From NCBI GenBank assembly GCA_026989375.1, contig JALSJJ010000008.1, positions 1 through 33,884 on the forward strand: a stretch of 33,884 nucleotides of DNA, in the 5' to 3' direction. The notes beneath the pieces were generated by a model. The model saw only the letters and a list, made by a program, of their open reading frames with translations. It was not told the origin of the DNA and ran no database searches. The DNA is from Rhodothermus sp. Lineage in GTDB: Bacteria; Bacteroidota; Rhodothermia; Rhodothermales; Rhodothermaceae. Position numbers and translations under genes: made by a program. Shown here piece by piece: positions 24,438 through 32,100 of the stretch (position 1 is the stretch's first letter; each line of letters begins with the position of its first letter).

Positions 24438-26822
24438 ATGCCGTTGTTGCGAACCGCACCGCTCTTCTGGATAGCCCTCGCCCTCATCGCTGGCATTCTG
24501 CTGGCCGATGCTTGGAAGATTCCGCCTATATGGTGGCTACTCGGTGCAATGCTCATGATGCTGCTGACGCTCGGAGCGCTGCTTATTGCTTCCAGACAAC
24601 CTGGTACGCTCTGGTTGATCCCTTTTTTGCTGGGCGTGGTGTTTAGCAGTGCCAGCCGCTATCAGCTCTACATCCCCTCACCCCGCTCCTTTCCTGTGGA
24701 TACGCTGGCCATCGTTCTGGTTGACGTACAGGAAACGCTACCGGCCGCTTACGGCCTGCGCTTCGTGGGCCGTGTACAAATGATGCTGATTGGAGCAGAT
24801 ACCCTGTACAACCGCTCCTTACTGGATGTGCATCTACGGATTGATAGCCTGCCTGCATTCCATTGTAACCCCCGCATGCTCTTAGGAGGCCGACTGCTTC
24901 CGCCGAAAACGCCCCGTAACCCTGGACTACCGGATCGCACGGCGCAGTGGCGTCGGCGAGGGATCGCTGCACGATTGCTGGTGGATAACCCTCAGTTGAT
25001 ACAGATACTGGTCTCCAAACCCTGCACTGGCTTCGTGGCCCTCCGGAACGCGATTACATCGCTGCTGAAAGCATACATTCCCCGTCCCCAGGCCCGACAT
25101 GTAGTGCAGGCTCTCCTACTGGGCGACCGATCAGGTCTTTCTCCGGAAGTGCGCGATCAACTGGGCCGGGCGGGACTGGCGCATTTACTGGCGATTTCAG
25201 GCCTGCATGTCCTGCTGGTAGGTCTGATCCTCTACAACCTGCTACGCCCGTTACTGCTGCGTCTGGGATTGAGCTGGTGGGCGATGGAGTGGTCACGTAC
25301 GCTACTGACCCTGTTTGTGCTGAGCGGCTACGTGCTGTTGGCCGGTGCACCGGCCTCAGCCGTTCGTGCTCTGGTCATGACCGGCCTGTTTCTGGGCGCC
25401 ACCCTTTTCCAGGTCCCTTTGCATTCCATCAATGCCTTGGGAGCTGCCGCCCTGTTGCTTCTTCTGATCGATCCTGTTCAGCTCTTTGAGCCGGGCTTTC
25501 AGCTCTCGTTCGCGGCAGTGAGTGGTCTGCTGCTGGGATGGATGCCTTTACAGCGCCACCTGCCTGCCCTGCTGGTACGCCGTGCTATGGTACGCTATCT
25601 GGTCGGTACGTTTCTGGTTACGCTCACAGCTACGCTGGCCACAGCACCATTTGTGCTTTATCACTTCGGATACGTATCGCTGGCCGGTCTGCTGCTGAAC
25701 CTTCCAGGCATCCCCCTGGCTGCCGGATCACTGGCGGCTGGCCTGCTTACCGTGCTGAGCCTTCCCGTCAGCGAGACGTTGGCAGCATTGTTCGGTCACG
25801 CAGCCACGCTATGCGCCTCTCTGCTGCTACAGCTCGGCGATCAAGGCGTTCACCTGTTTCGTCCCATCATATTCCATCTGCCTGATCCACCGTGGTGGTT
25901 GCTTTTCGTACCGCTGGCGTTGCTGGGTCTGTTAAGCCCTTTCTCTCGCGTCCGCTACTGGTCTGGCGTTGTATTGCTCGGTTGCCTGAGTGCCGGATTA
26001 TGGCTCCGTCCACCTGCTACATCGCACCTGGATGTGCTATTTTTTGATATCGGTCACGGTGATGCTACGCTAATTCGCACCCCTGAAGGTCGGACGATCC
26101 TCATTGACACAGGGGGACGTCAGGGGGAAAACGCGGCTGCCCGTTGGAGTGTGCTGCCTTTTCTTCGACGCTATGGAATCAATCGAATTGATGCCGTTTT
26201 GCTGACGCACCCCGACGCTGATCATGCCGGTGGGCTTCCGCTGCTCCTCCGGCAGCTCGACGTAGGACGTGTGCTCCACAACGGAACAGCAGATTCTTCC
26301 GCACTCTCGCTGGAAATCGCTCACCTGCTTGACAGCCTTCAGCTTCCACAACGTGCACTACAGGCTGGCGATACGATTTACCTGGCACCTTCGCTGGTGC
26401 TGCAGGTGCTGGCCCCTACACCTGATGCTGATGCGGATGAGGCTTCCGATAACGAACGTTCAGTGGTACTTCGAATGGTCTTTGGTCAAACGCGCTGGCT
26501 ATTCCTGGGCGATGCCGAGCGTCGCCTGGAACGTCGGCTCGTGCGGGCTTATGGACCGCTGCTCCAGAGCGACGTGGTCAAGGTGGCCCACCATGGATCA
26601 CGCACCAGTAGCATCCCTGAGCTTGTCCATCAGGTAATTCCGGACCGGACCCATCCTACCTGGGCTGTGATCAGCAGCGGATGGCGGGCTGTCAGCGACA
26701 CAGTTCGTGCCCGCTGGGAACGCCAGGGCGCCCGGCTATGGATCACAGCCGAATCCGGTGCTCTCTGGCTTCGGAGTGACGGCCACCATATCTGGTCGGT
26801 CGCCTGGCGCCCGACTCAGTGA
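24438..26822 (+). CDS. comEC: ComEC/Rec2 DNA-uptake channel protein
   Basis: ComEC is the inner-membrane channel that brings single-stranded DNA into naturally competent cells. The 794-residue product has hydrophobic helices and an N-terminal OB-like DUF4131 part (about 1-200). The competence domain (about 215-520) holds LLLGDRSGLSPEVRDQLGRA and GLAHLLAISGLHVLLVGL. The C-terminal metallo-beta-lactamase-like domain (about 530-790) has DIGHGDATLI, HPDADHAGG near 590 and VAHHGSRTSS. All three parts and their metal motifs are intact, suggesting function. ATG 24438, with CAGGGG before it, is chosen over a frame open from 24201 that overlaps nusB. Its last 7 bases overlap the convergent uspA gene. 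Confidence 0.94.
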   Translation: MPLLRTAPLFWIALALIAGILLADAWKIPPIWWLLGAMLMMLLTLGALLIASRQPGTLWLIPFLLGVVFSSASRYQLYIPSPRSFPVDTLAIVLVDVQETLPAAYGLRFVGRVQMMLIGADTLYNRSLLDVHLRIDSLPAFHCNPRMLLGGRLLPPKTPRNPGLPDRTAQWRRRGIAARLLVDNPQLIQILVSKPCTGFVALRNAITSLLKAYIPRPQARHVVQALLLGDRSGLSPEVRDQLGRAGLAHLLAISGLHVLLVGLILYNLLRPLLLRLGLSWWAMEWSRTLLTLFVLSGYVLLAGAPASAVRALVMTGLFLGATLFQVPLHSINALGAAALLLLLIDPVQLFEPGFQLSFAAVSGLLLGWMPLQRHLPALLVRRAMVRYLVGTFLVTLTATLATAPFVLYHFGYVSLAGLLLNLPGIPLAAGSLAAGLLTVLSLPVSETLAALFGHAATLCASLLLQLGDQGVHLFRPIIFHLPDPPWWLLFVPLALLGLLSPFSRVRYWSGVVLLGCLSAGLWLRPPATSHLDVLFFDIGHGDATLIRTPEGRTILIDTGGRQGENAAARWSVLPFLRRYGINRIDAVLLTHPDADHAGGLPLLLRQLDVGRVLHNGTADSSALSLEIAHLLDSLQLPQRALQAGDTIYLAPSLVLQVLAPTPDADADEASDNERSVVLRMVFGQTRWLFLGDAERRLERRLVRAYGPLLQSDVVKVAHHGSRTSSIPELVHQVIPDRTHPTWAVISSGWRAVSDTVRARWERQGARLWITAESGALWLRSDGHHIWSVAWRPTQ

Positions 26823-27655
26823 TACAGGAACAGAGGTACGTTTGTCTTTTCAATAAGGGCTGTAGTAGAAGATCCAAAGAGCAGCTTTTTCAGTCCAGTG
26901 GTTGCATAGGCGCCGGCAACAATTAGGTCTGCGTGAATCTCGTTGGCAAACTGTACGATTGCTTCTTCTGGATTATTCCCTCTTCGGGCTGTTGTTGTCA
27001 CACGAAAGCCATGTTCCTGCAGGTATTCCTGTACCAGTGAAAGCATGAGGCGAACTTCGGCCTCGTTGCCATCGTAAACGGTCAACACTTCGATGCTCAC
27101 GTTCGTGCCAAAGGGCTTGAGCTGAGCAAAACGCTGCATGGTGCGAGCAGCCGTATCGCTACCATCATAGGCAATCAGTATGCGAGAGATTGGGCGATAT
27201 TCGCTCTCCACAATGAAAGAGGGTCCTACGCTTTCTCGAACGACCCGCACAAGCGTTTTGGTCTTTTCTTCCGGATGGCTGTAGAAGAAATGTGGCTCCT
27301 TTCCTACAACAAGCAGATCATGCACTTTCATGTCTTCGAGAATGCGCTGGAAGGGAACACCTTCGGCTACGGTGTTGCGGTGTCGGAGTCCTTCTTTTTC
27401 GGCGATGTCGTCAAACGCTTCGATCAACCGGCGTGCTGTAGTCCGCGCTTCTTCTGTTAGTTGATCGCGTAGCTTCTCCGCATAGTACATGCTACCGATA
27501 CCGCCGCCACGAGCGCTGGCTTCAATCTGGCCAGTATCCACAACAGCCAACCCGGTAACGCTGGCGTTGTGCTGATGGGCCAGCTCAGCGGCATACCGAA
27601 CAGCAACGTGGGTATCCGTATCCGGATCAAGTGCTACAAGAATGCGCCGAATCAT
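26816..27655 (-). CDS. Tandem universal stress protein (UspA)
   Basis: UspA-fold proteins bind nucleotides and are made under stress. The 279-residue product has two domains in tandem. One is at about 1-148 (MIRRILVALDPDTDTHVAVRYAAELA). The other is at about 157-279 (ISRILIAYDGSDTAARTMQRFA). The second ends with GAYATTGLKKLLFGSSTTAL, close to the ATP-binding G-2x-G-9x-G-S pattern but with Ala for the second Gly. The first lacks that motif. So ATP binding, if any, is by the C-terminal domain and possibly weak. It is a single gene whose 5' side faces the DnaA-box gap. Confidence 0.93.
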   Translation of the reverse strand: MIRRILVALDPDTDTHVAVRYAAELAHQHNASVTGLAVVDTGQIEASARGGGIGSMYYAEKLRDQLTEEARTTARRLIEAFDDIAEKEGLRHRNTVAEGVPFQRILEDMKVHDLLVVGKEPHFFYSHPEEKTKTLVRVVRESVGPSFIVESEYRPISRILIAYDGSDTAARTMQRFAQLKPFGTNVSIEVLTVYDGNEAEVRLMLSLVQEYLQEHGFRVTTTARRGNNPEEAIVQFANEIHADLIVAGAYATTGLKKLLFGSSTTALIEKTNVPLFLYH

Positions 27656-28146
27656 GGGTGTCTGAACAGCTTGGGTTCTGGCTATGCGCTAAAAGTACGA
27701 GTTTTCTGGAGCCTGTACAAATCTAAGGCTACGAGTACCTGAACGGTTGATTGTAACAAAGTAAGTTTAAAAAGTTGTTGTACTGGATAGTAAGTCGATG
27801 TGGAAATGTGAATGGCGAAGTTATACACGTCGAGAAGAAGCGCTGTGGAAAAAAGGCAGGGGTATTCCACAGAGTTGCACACAGCCGCGAGGTAACAGAA
27901 GCGTCGCATCAGGATGCAAACGGGACGATTTTGAACTGTTTATCCACATTTCCACGATAATACACAGATAACGGATTGATTTCAGCGTCTCATTATCCAC
28001 CGTTGTCCACAATGTGGAAAGATGGGGATAAAGTGGGCAAAGCAAGGAAAGTTATCCACAGGGACGTCCGGGGTAGATTTTTTCCCCGAAATATCCCCGC
28101 GCTTATCCCCGGCTTTCCACAGGTAATCCACGGTATCGACAAAAAC
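27656..28146. other. DnaA-box-rich non-coding region, candidate replication origin
   Basis: This 491-base gap has no gene I can support. Perfect DnaA boxes TTATCCACA lie at 27940-27948 and 28052-28060. One-mismatch boxes are at 27821-27829 (TTATACACG, counting M at position 5), 27993-28001 (TTATCCACC) and 28003-28011 (TTGTCCACA). Weaker ones are TGTGGAAAA at 27844-27852, TGTGGAAAG at 28013-28021, TTATCCCCG at 28103-28111 and TAATCCACG at 28124-28132. An AT-rich stretch at about 27749-27800 could be the unwinding element. Most full boxes share one orientation. Together with the apparent change of base skew at this point, this suggests oriC. It is flanked by leftward uspA and by the 3' end of leftward pgi. 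Confidence 0.65.
27718..27725 (-). promoter_or_regulatory. TAnnTTTG element, possible promoter of the UspA gene
   Basis: Read on the minus strand this is TAGATTTG, an exact match to the Bacteroidota -7 consensus TAnnTTTG, 62 bases before the UspA start. No clear TTTG at the -33 position is seen, so the assignment is weak. Confidence 0.3.
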
Positions 28147-29442
28147 TCACGATTTACCCAATAGACGGTACATTTCGCGCTTGTAAGCCTCAACGCCGGG
28201 CTGGTCGAAGGGGTTGATGCCGAGGAGGTAGCCGCTGACGGCCACGGCATGCATGAAGAAGTAAAGACAGGCCCCCAGTGGGCCCGGAGCCAGGCGTTCG
28301 AGCCATACGGTGGAGACAGGGACGCCGCCATTGGCGTGGGCTTTGCGCGTGCCCTCATAAGCGTTACGGTTCACTTCCTGGAAGGTGCATCCGGCCAGGT
28401 AAGCAAGCCCATCAAGGTCGTCGCCCGTATCCGGGATCGTCAGCAGCTCGGGTTCGCGTTCCACCATAAGAAAGGTTTCGATCAGGTGGCGGCGCCCTTC
28501 CTGCACGTACTGTCCCAGGGAGTGCAGATCGGTGGTGTACTGGATGGCATCGGGGTAGAGTCCTTTGCCGGCCTTGCCTTCACTTTCGCCGAAGAGCTGT
28601 TGCCACCAGGCGCCGAGGCCACTCAGACGTGGCTCGAAGACAGCCAGCAGTTCGAGGGCATAGCCGCGTTCATGAAAGAGATAGCGCAGGGCAGCATAAT
28701 CAAGAGCTGGATTGTCCCGGGTGTCTTGCAGGCGCTCGCACATCTCGACGGCTCCGTAGAAGAGGGAGCGAATGTCGATACCGGCTACGGCAATGGGGAG
28801 CAATCCGACTGGCGTCAGTACGGAGAAGCGCCCGCCGACGCCGGGTGGGATAGCGTAGCGTCGGTAGCCCAAGGATCGGGCCATGTCGTGCAGCCGTCCA
28901 CGGGCTGGATCGGTGGTGACAATGATGCGGCGGGCGGCGTCCGGAAAGCGGGCTTCCAGCCAGGGACGCAGCACGCGAAAAGCCAGCATGGTTTCCAGCG
29001 TGGTGCCACTCTTGGAGATGACGTTGAGGTACACTGATTTGCCTTCCAAGTAGGTCAGCAACTCTTTCAGATAGCGGCCACTTAGATGATGGCCGGCAAA
29101 GAGAACTTCCGGCGTGAGAGGACGACCGGTTTCGGTATCAACAGGGGGACGAAATTGGGGACTCAACGCTTCAATGACAGCCCAGGCGCCGAGGTAGGAG
29201 CCGCCAATGCCGAGGCACAGGAAAACGTCGGCCTGCTCGCGGATTTCAGCAGCCGTGGCATCCAAGTCTTCCAGCAGGGCATCGTCCGGCTCCAGCAACA
29301 GGTCACGCCAACCCAGCATTTCATGGCCGGGGCCTGTACGTTCCAGTAGCATGCGATGGGCAGCTTCGGTCTGGGGACGGAGGGCGTCCAGGTCGTGCGC
29401 CTCCAGAAAAGACAGGGCTGTGCTGAAGTCGTAGCGTATCAT
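28147..29442 (-). CDS. pgi: Glucose-6-phosphate isomerase
   Basis: Pgi interconverts glucose-6-phosphate and fructose-6-phosphate in glycolysis and gluconeogenesis. The 431-residue product belongs to the short bacterial type (about 430-450 residues, as in Bacillus). It shows CLGIGGSYLGAWAVIEAL near 75-92, VISKSGTTLETMLAFR near 141, GGRFSVLTPVGLLPIA near 203 and the catalytic-region GESEGKAGKG. The C-terminal GINPFDQPGVEAYKREMY holds the active-site lysine. The start at 29442 is clear. It is divergent from moeA by 74 bases, and its 3' end borders the candidate origin. Confidence 0.96.
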   Translation of the reverse strand: MIRYDFSTALSFLEAHDLDALRPQTEAAHRMLLERTGPGHEMLGWRDLLLEPDDALLEDLDATAAEIREQADVFLCLGIGGSYLGAWAVIEALSPQFRPPVDTETGRPLTPEVLFAGHHLSGRYLKELLTYLEGKSVYLNVISKSGTTLETMLAFRVLRPWLEARFPDAARRIIVTTDPARGRLHDMARSLGYRRYAIPPGVGGRFSVLTPVGLLPIAVAGIDIRSLFYGAVEMCERLQDTRDNPALDYAALRYLFHERGYALELLAVFEPRLSGLGAWWQQLFGESEGKAGKGLYPDAIQYTTDLHSLGQYVQEGRRHLIETFLMVEREPELLTIPDTGDDLDGLAYLAGCTFQEVNRNAYEGTRKAHANGGVPVSTVWLERLAPGPLGACLYFFMHAVAVSGYLLGINPFDQPGVEAYKREMYRLLGKS

Positions 29443-29462
29443 GGTTATACAGGGATTGAAGA

Positions 29463-29468
29463 ATTATA
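29463..29468 (-). promoter_or_regulatory. TATAAT -10 box for pgi
   Basis: On the minus strand TATAAT lies 20 bases before the pgi ATG. The expected -35 position reads GTCCGA, a poor match, so only the -10 box is convincing. The divergent moeA promoter must share this short gap. Confidence 0.35.
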
Positions 29469-29516
29469 TTCTGTTAAGAGAAAGATCGGACTTTCTGGAT
29501 CGGTGTATCGAAAAGC

Positions 29517-30740
29517 ATGCGCGAATTTATTTCGGTTGAGGAGGCGCGTCGGATCATTCTGGAGCAGATCTCGACGCTATCAGTAGAGCGCATACCGCTG
29601 GCGGAGGCACAGGGGCGGCGGCTGGCCGAGGCGATCGTCAGCCGGGATAATATTCCGCCGTTTCCCAACGCAGCCATGGACGGTTATGCAGTGCGGCTGG
29701 CGGATGTGCAGCAGGTACCTGCCGCGCTTCGGGTAATTGCCGACGTGGGGGCAGGGCAGCTTCCGCCCGAAACGGTTCCGCCGGGTTCCTGCATTCGGAT
29801 TATGACAGGGGCGCCGGTGCCGGCCTGGGCCGAGGCGGTTGTGCCCGTCGAATGGACCGAGTTGGGTTCGGATGGCACAGTGCGCATTTTGCAAGTACCA
29901 ACCGCCAGCGCAAATATCCGACCGCCCGGACAGGACGTGCGGGCTGGCGAGCGCTTCTTTGAAGCGGGACAGCGCATTACGCCCCCGGCGGTAGCGATGC
30001 TGGCCACGCTGGGTGTGGCCGAAGTGCCGGTGTACCGGCAGCCCCGGGTAGCCATTGTGACCACCGGCGATGAACTGATTGATGCAAGCCAGCCGCTTAC
30101 GCCCGGACATATTCGGGATTCAGCCGGTCCTGGTCTGTCCGCTCAGGCGCGTTGGGTTGGAGCCGAGGTGATGCTGCAGCGACGGGTGCCGGACGATCGC
30201 GGCCTGATCGAACAGGCGCTCGAGCAGGCACTTGAGGCCGATGTGCTGGTGTTTTCCGGCGGCGTTTCGGTCGGGTTGTATGATCTGGTGCGCCAGGTGC
30301 TTGATGCGCGCGGCACGCAGTGGCTTTTCTGGAAAGTCCGGCAGCGACCGGGAAAGCCCATGGCCTTTGGACTGCTGGAGGGCAAACCCGTCTTTGGCCT
30401 GCCGGGCAATCCGGTCTCGTCGGCGATCTGCTTCGATCAGTATGTCGCCCCGGCTCTTCGGCGCATGCAGGGACAGCAGGAGGTACTACGGCCGCGATTT
30501 TCGGCTATCCTGGAAGCACCGACTCCCAAGAAAGCTGGTCTGCATTTCTTCACGCGCGGGGTGGCCCGACCAGGAGCCGACGGGCGGCTATATGTGCGCG
30601 ACACCGGTCCCCAGGGCTCCAACCTTTACCATTCGATGGTACGGGCCAACAGCCTGATTCACCTGCCGGAAGCCTTAGAAGAGGCGCCGGCGGGTCTTGA
30701 GGTGCAAATAGAATGGTTGCCCTGGACGATAGAACCCTGA
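29517..30740 (+). CDS. moeA: Molybdopterin molybdotransferase MoeA
   Basis: MoeA inserts molybdate into adenylylated molybdopterin to finish the molybdenum cofactor. The 407-residue product shows the four-domain pattern. NIPPFPNAAMDGYAVR is near 45, IRIMTGAPVPAWAEAVVPVEW near 98, and the MPT-binding core has VAIVTTGDELI near 180 and SGGVSVGLYDLVRQVL near 247. KPVFGLPGNPVSSAICF is near 290, and a C-terminal beta domain follows. The key acidic residues in TTGDEL and SVGLYD are present. No other cofactor genes are nearby, so the rest of the pathway must be elsewhere. Confidence 0.95.
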   Translation: MREFISVEEARRIILEQISTLSVERIPLAEAQGRRLAEAIVSRDNIPPFPNAAMDGYAVRLADVQQVPAALRVIADVGAGQLPPETVPPGSCIRIMTGAPVPAWAEAVVPVEWTELGSDGTVRILQVPTASANIRPPGQDVRAGERFFEAGQRITPPAVAMLATLGVAEVPVYRQPRVAIVTTGDELIDASQPLTPGHIRDSAGPGLSAQARWVGAEVMLQRRVPDDRGLIEQALEQALEADVLVFSGGVSVGLYDLVRQVLDARGTQWLFWKVRQRPGKPMAFGLLEGKPVFGLPGNPVSSAICFDQYVAPALRRMQGQQEVLRPRFSAILEAPTPKKAGLHFFTRGVARPGADGRLYVRDTGPQGSNLYHSMVRANSLIHLPEALEEAPAGLEVQIEWLPWTIEP

Positions 30741-30778
30741 GCCAGCGGGTTGCTATGTCGTACCCATAACCAAACCGA

Positions 30779-31411
30779 ATGCCTGCCATGAATCGGACAG
30801 TCGGCCTGTTTGCAGTCCTGGCCCTGTGGCTTTCCGGCTGCATTTCGCTGGGCGTATTTCAGGGACCTGATGTGCTTCCTGAAGGAAAAGCAGAGGTAGG
30901 CCTGGGCCTTGTCGGGGGAGGAAGCCTGGAAGAAGGCGGGGGTGGTTTAGGGATGTTCGAACTGTACGGTCGAGTGGGGGTTGCGTCCCGGTTAGAGCTG
31001 GGCGCGCGCACGACAGGATTTCTGGCAGTAGGAGGCGTGACCACGGGTGCGCTTATGGCAGAAGGGAAGTACCAGTTGGTTACCACGTGGCCGCTTGTGG
31101 CCGTCGGAATGGGGGTTTCCTATTATGCGCTGGAGTTCAATAATCAGACATTTTCTACCCTTGGGCTCTACCCTGCCGTCTGGGTTGGATCGTCCAGATT
31201 GTTTGCAGGGGCCCGGATGATTGTCGTAACGATCGGCGCCGAAAATTCGGACGAAGTAGGCACGGGATCGCTGGCGGGTTTTACCATTGGAGCCCGGTTG
31301 GGCGGCCGGGTAAGCCTCCGGCCGGAACTTACGCTCTATGCACCTCTGTATGAGGGCAGCGCCCCGCTTCTGGTGGGTGGGCTGGGACTCTCTTTCCGCC
31401 TGGGTAGATAA
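30779..31411 (+). CDS. Lipoprotein with beta-strand-rich body, unknown family
   Basis: The 210-residue product has a lipoprotein signal: from the second ATG at 30788 it reads MNRTVGLFAVLALWLSGC, with C18 as the lipidated residue. The first ATG at 30779 adds three residues. The mature part is Gly-rich and made of repeated strands (VGLGLVGGGSLEEGGGGLGM, then LYGRVGVASRLELGARTTGF, LLVGGLGLSFRLGR), as in small outer-membrane barrels. The combination of lipid anchor and barrel-like strands is known in outer-membrane proteins, but no family is recognised. The Nudix gene starts three bases after its stop, so the two are probably co-transcribed. Confidence 0.65.
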   Translation: MPAMNRTVGLFAVLALWLSGCISLGVFQGPDVLPEGKAEVGLGLVGGGSLEEGGGGLGMFELYGRVGVASRLELGARTTGFLAVGGVTTGALMAEGKYQLVTTWPLVAVGMGVSYYALEFNNQTFSTLGLYPAVWVGSSRLFAGARMIVVTIGAENSDEVGTGSLAGFTIGARLGGRVSLRPELTLYAPLYEGSAPLLVGGLGLSFRLGR

Positions 31412-31414
31412 ACC

Positions 31415-32092
31415 GTGGAAGTTGTAAGTCCTCTGCTTTTACCCGACGCGGCTCCACAGGTATTTGTGGTCTGTCTGTCGTCGGCTGACCTGCCTGACCA
31501 ATTACCTCAGGGCATTCGACTCTGGGAGACGCCAGCGCAGGCGAGGGCAGCGTGTGGAGCTGGTCGGTTGTGGGTGATTGCGGTGCCTCCTGGTGGGGTT
31601 TTGTTTGATGGGGAAAGCTGGCGGCTCCAGCATTCTATACCAACCACCGCCATTTTAAACGGAAACCCTTACCGCCTGCCAATCACGGTCCCGGCCGCTG
31701 GGGGCGTGGTCGTGCGTGGCGGAGAAACGCCTGAAGTGCTGCTCATTCACCGGCGGGGCCACTGGGATCTTCCTAAGGGCAAGTGTGATCCGGGCGAGGC
31801 GCCCGAAGCCTGCGCGCTTCGGGAGGTGAGCGAGGAGCTGGGCGTTCCCCCCGAGGCGCTGCAGCTTCGGGCGCCGCTGGGACGCACGGTGCACGCCTAC
31901 CCCCTCGACCATCGCTATGCTGTCAAGCCCACCTGGTGGTTTCTCATGGAGACCACCGCCCCAACGTTCGCGCCACAGGAAGCGGAAGCCATTCAGGAGG
32001 TCCGCTGGTTTCCCCTGGAGGAAGCCCTCCGTCGGGTAACCTATCCTACCCTCCAGGCGTTGCTGCAGCGTCTGCGCACCCGTTGCTGTTAG
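31415..32092 (+). CDS. Nudix hydrolase with an N-terminal extension
   Basis: Nudix enzymes cleave nucleoside diphosphates linked to another group. The 225-residue product carries a complete Nudix box at 122-144 (GKCDPGEAPEACALREVSEE followed by LGV) within a domain at about 92-222. WDLPKGK just before it is typical of the Ap4A/diphosphoinositol-like subgroup. Residues 1-90 are an added part with no match I recognise (VFVVCLSSADLPDQLPQGIR, RLWVIAVPPGGVLFDG). The start is GTG 31415. It is three bases after the lipoprotein gene and ends 8 bases before the convergent amidohydrolase gene. Confidence 0.88.
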   Translation: MEVVSPLLLPDAAPQVFVVCLSSADLPDQLPQGIRLWETPAQARAACGAGRLWVIAVPPGGVLFDGESWRLQHSIPTTAILNGNPYRLPITVPAAGGVVVRGGETPEVLLIHRRGHWDLPKGKCDPGEAPEACALREVSEELGVPPEALQLRAPLGRTVHAYPLDHRYAVKPTWWFLMETTAPTFAPQEAEAIQEVRWFPLEEALRRVTYPTLQALLQRLRTRCC

Positions 32093-32100
32093 GGGCGGGC

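Noticed and set aside
24980-24988. GGTGGATAA, a one-mismatch DnaA box inside comEC
   Set aside because: It is isolated and within a conserved coding sequence; a single near-match is expected by chance.
27775-28164. Short open frames of about 60-75 codons in the DnaA-box gap
   Set aside because: They overlap the box cluster, lack ribosome-binding sites and encode low-complexity sequence.
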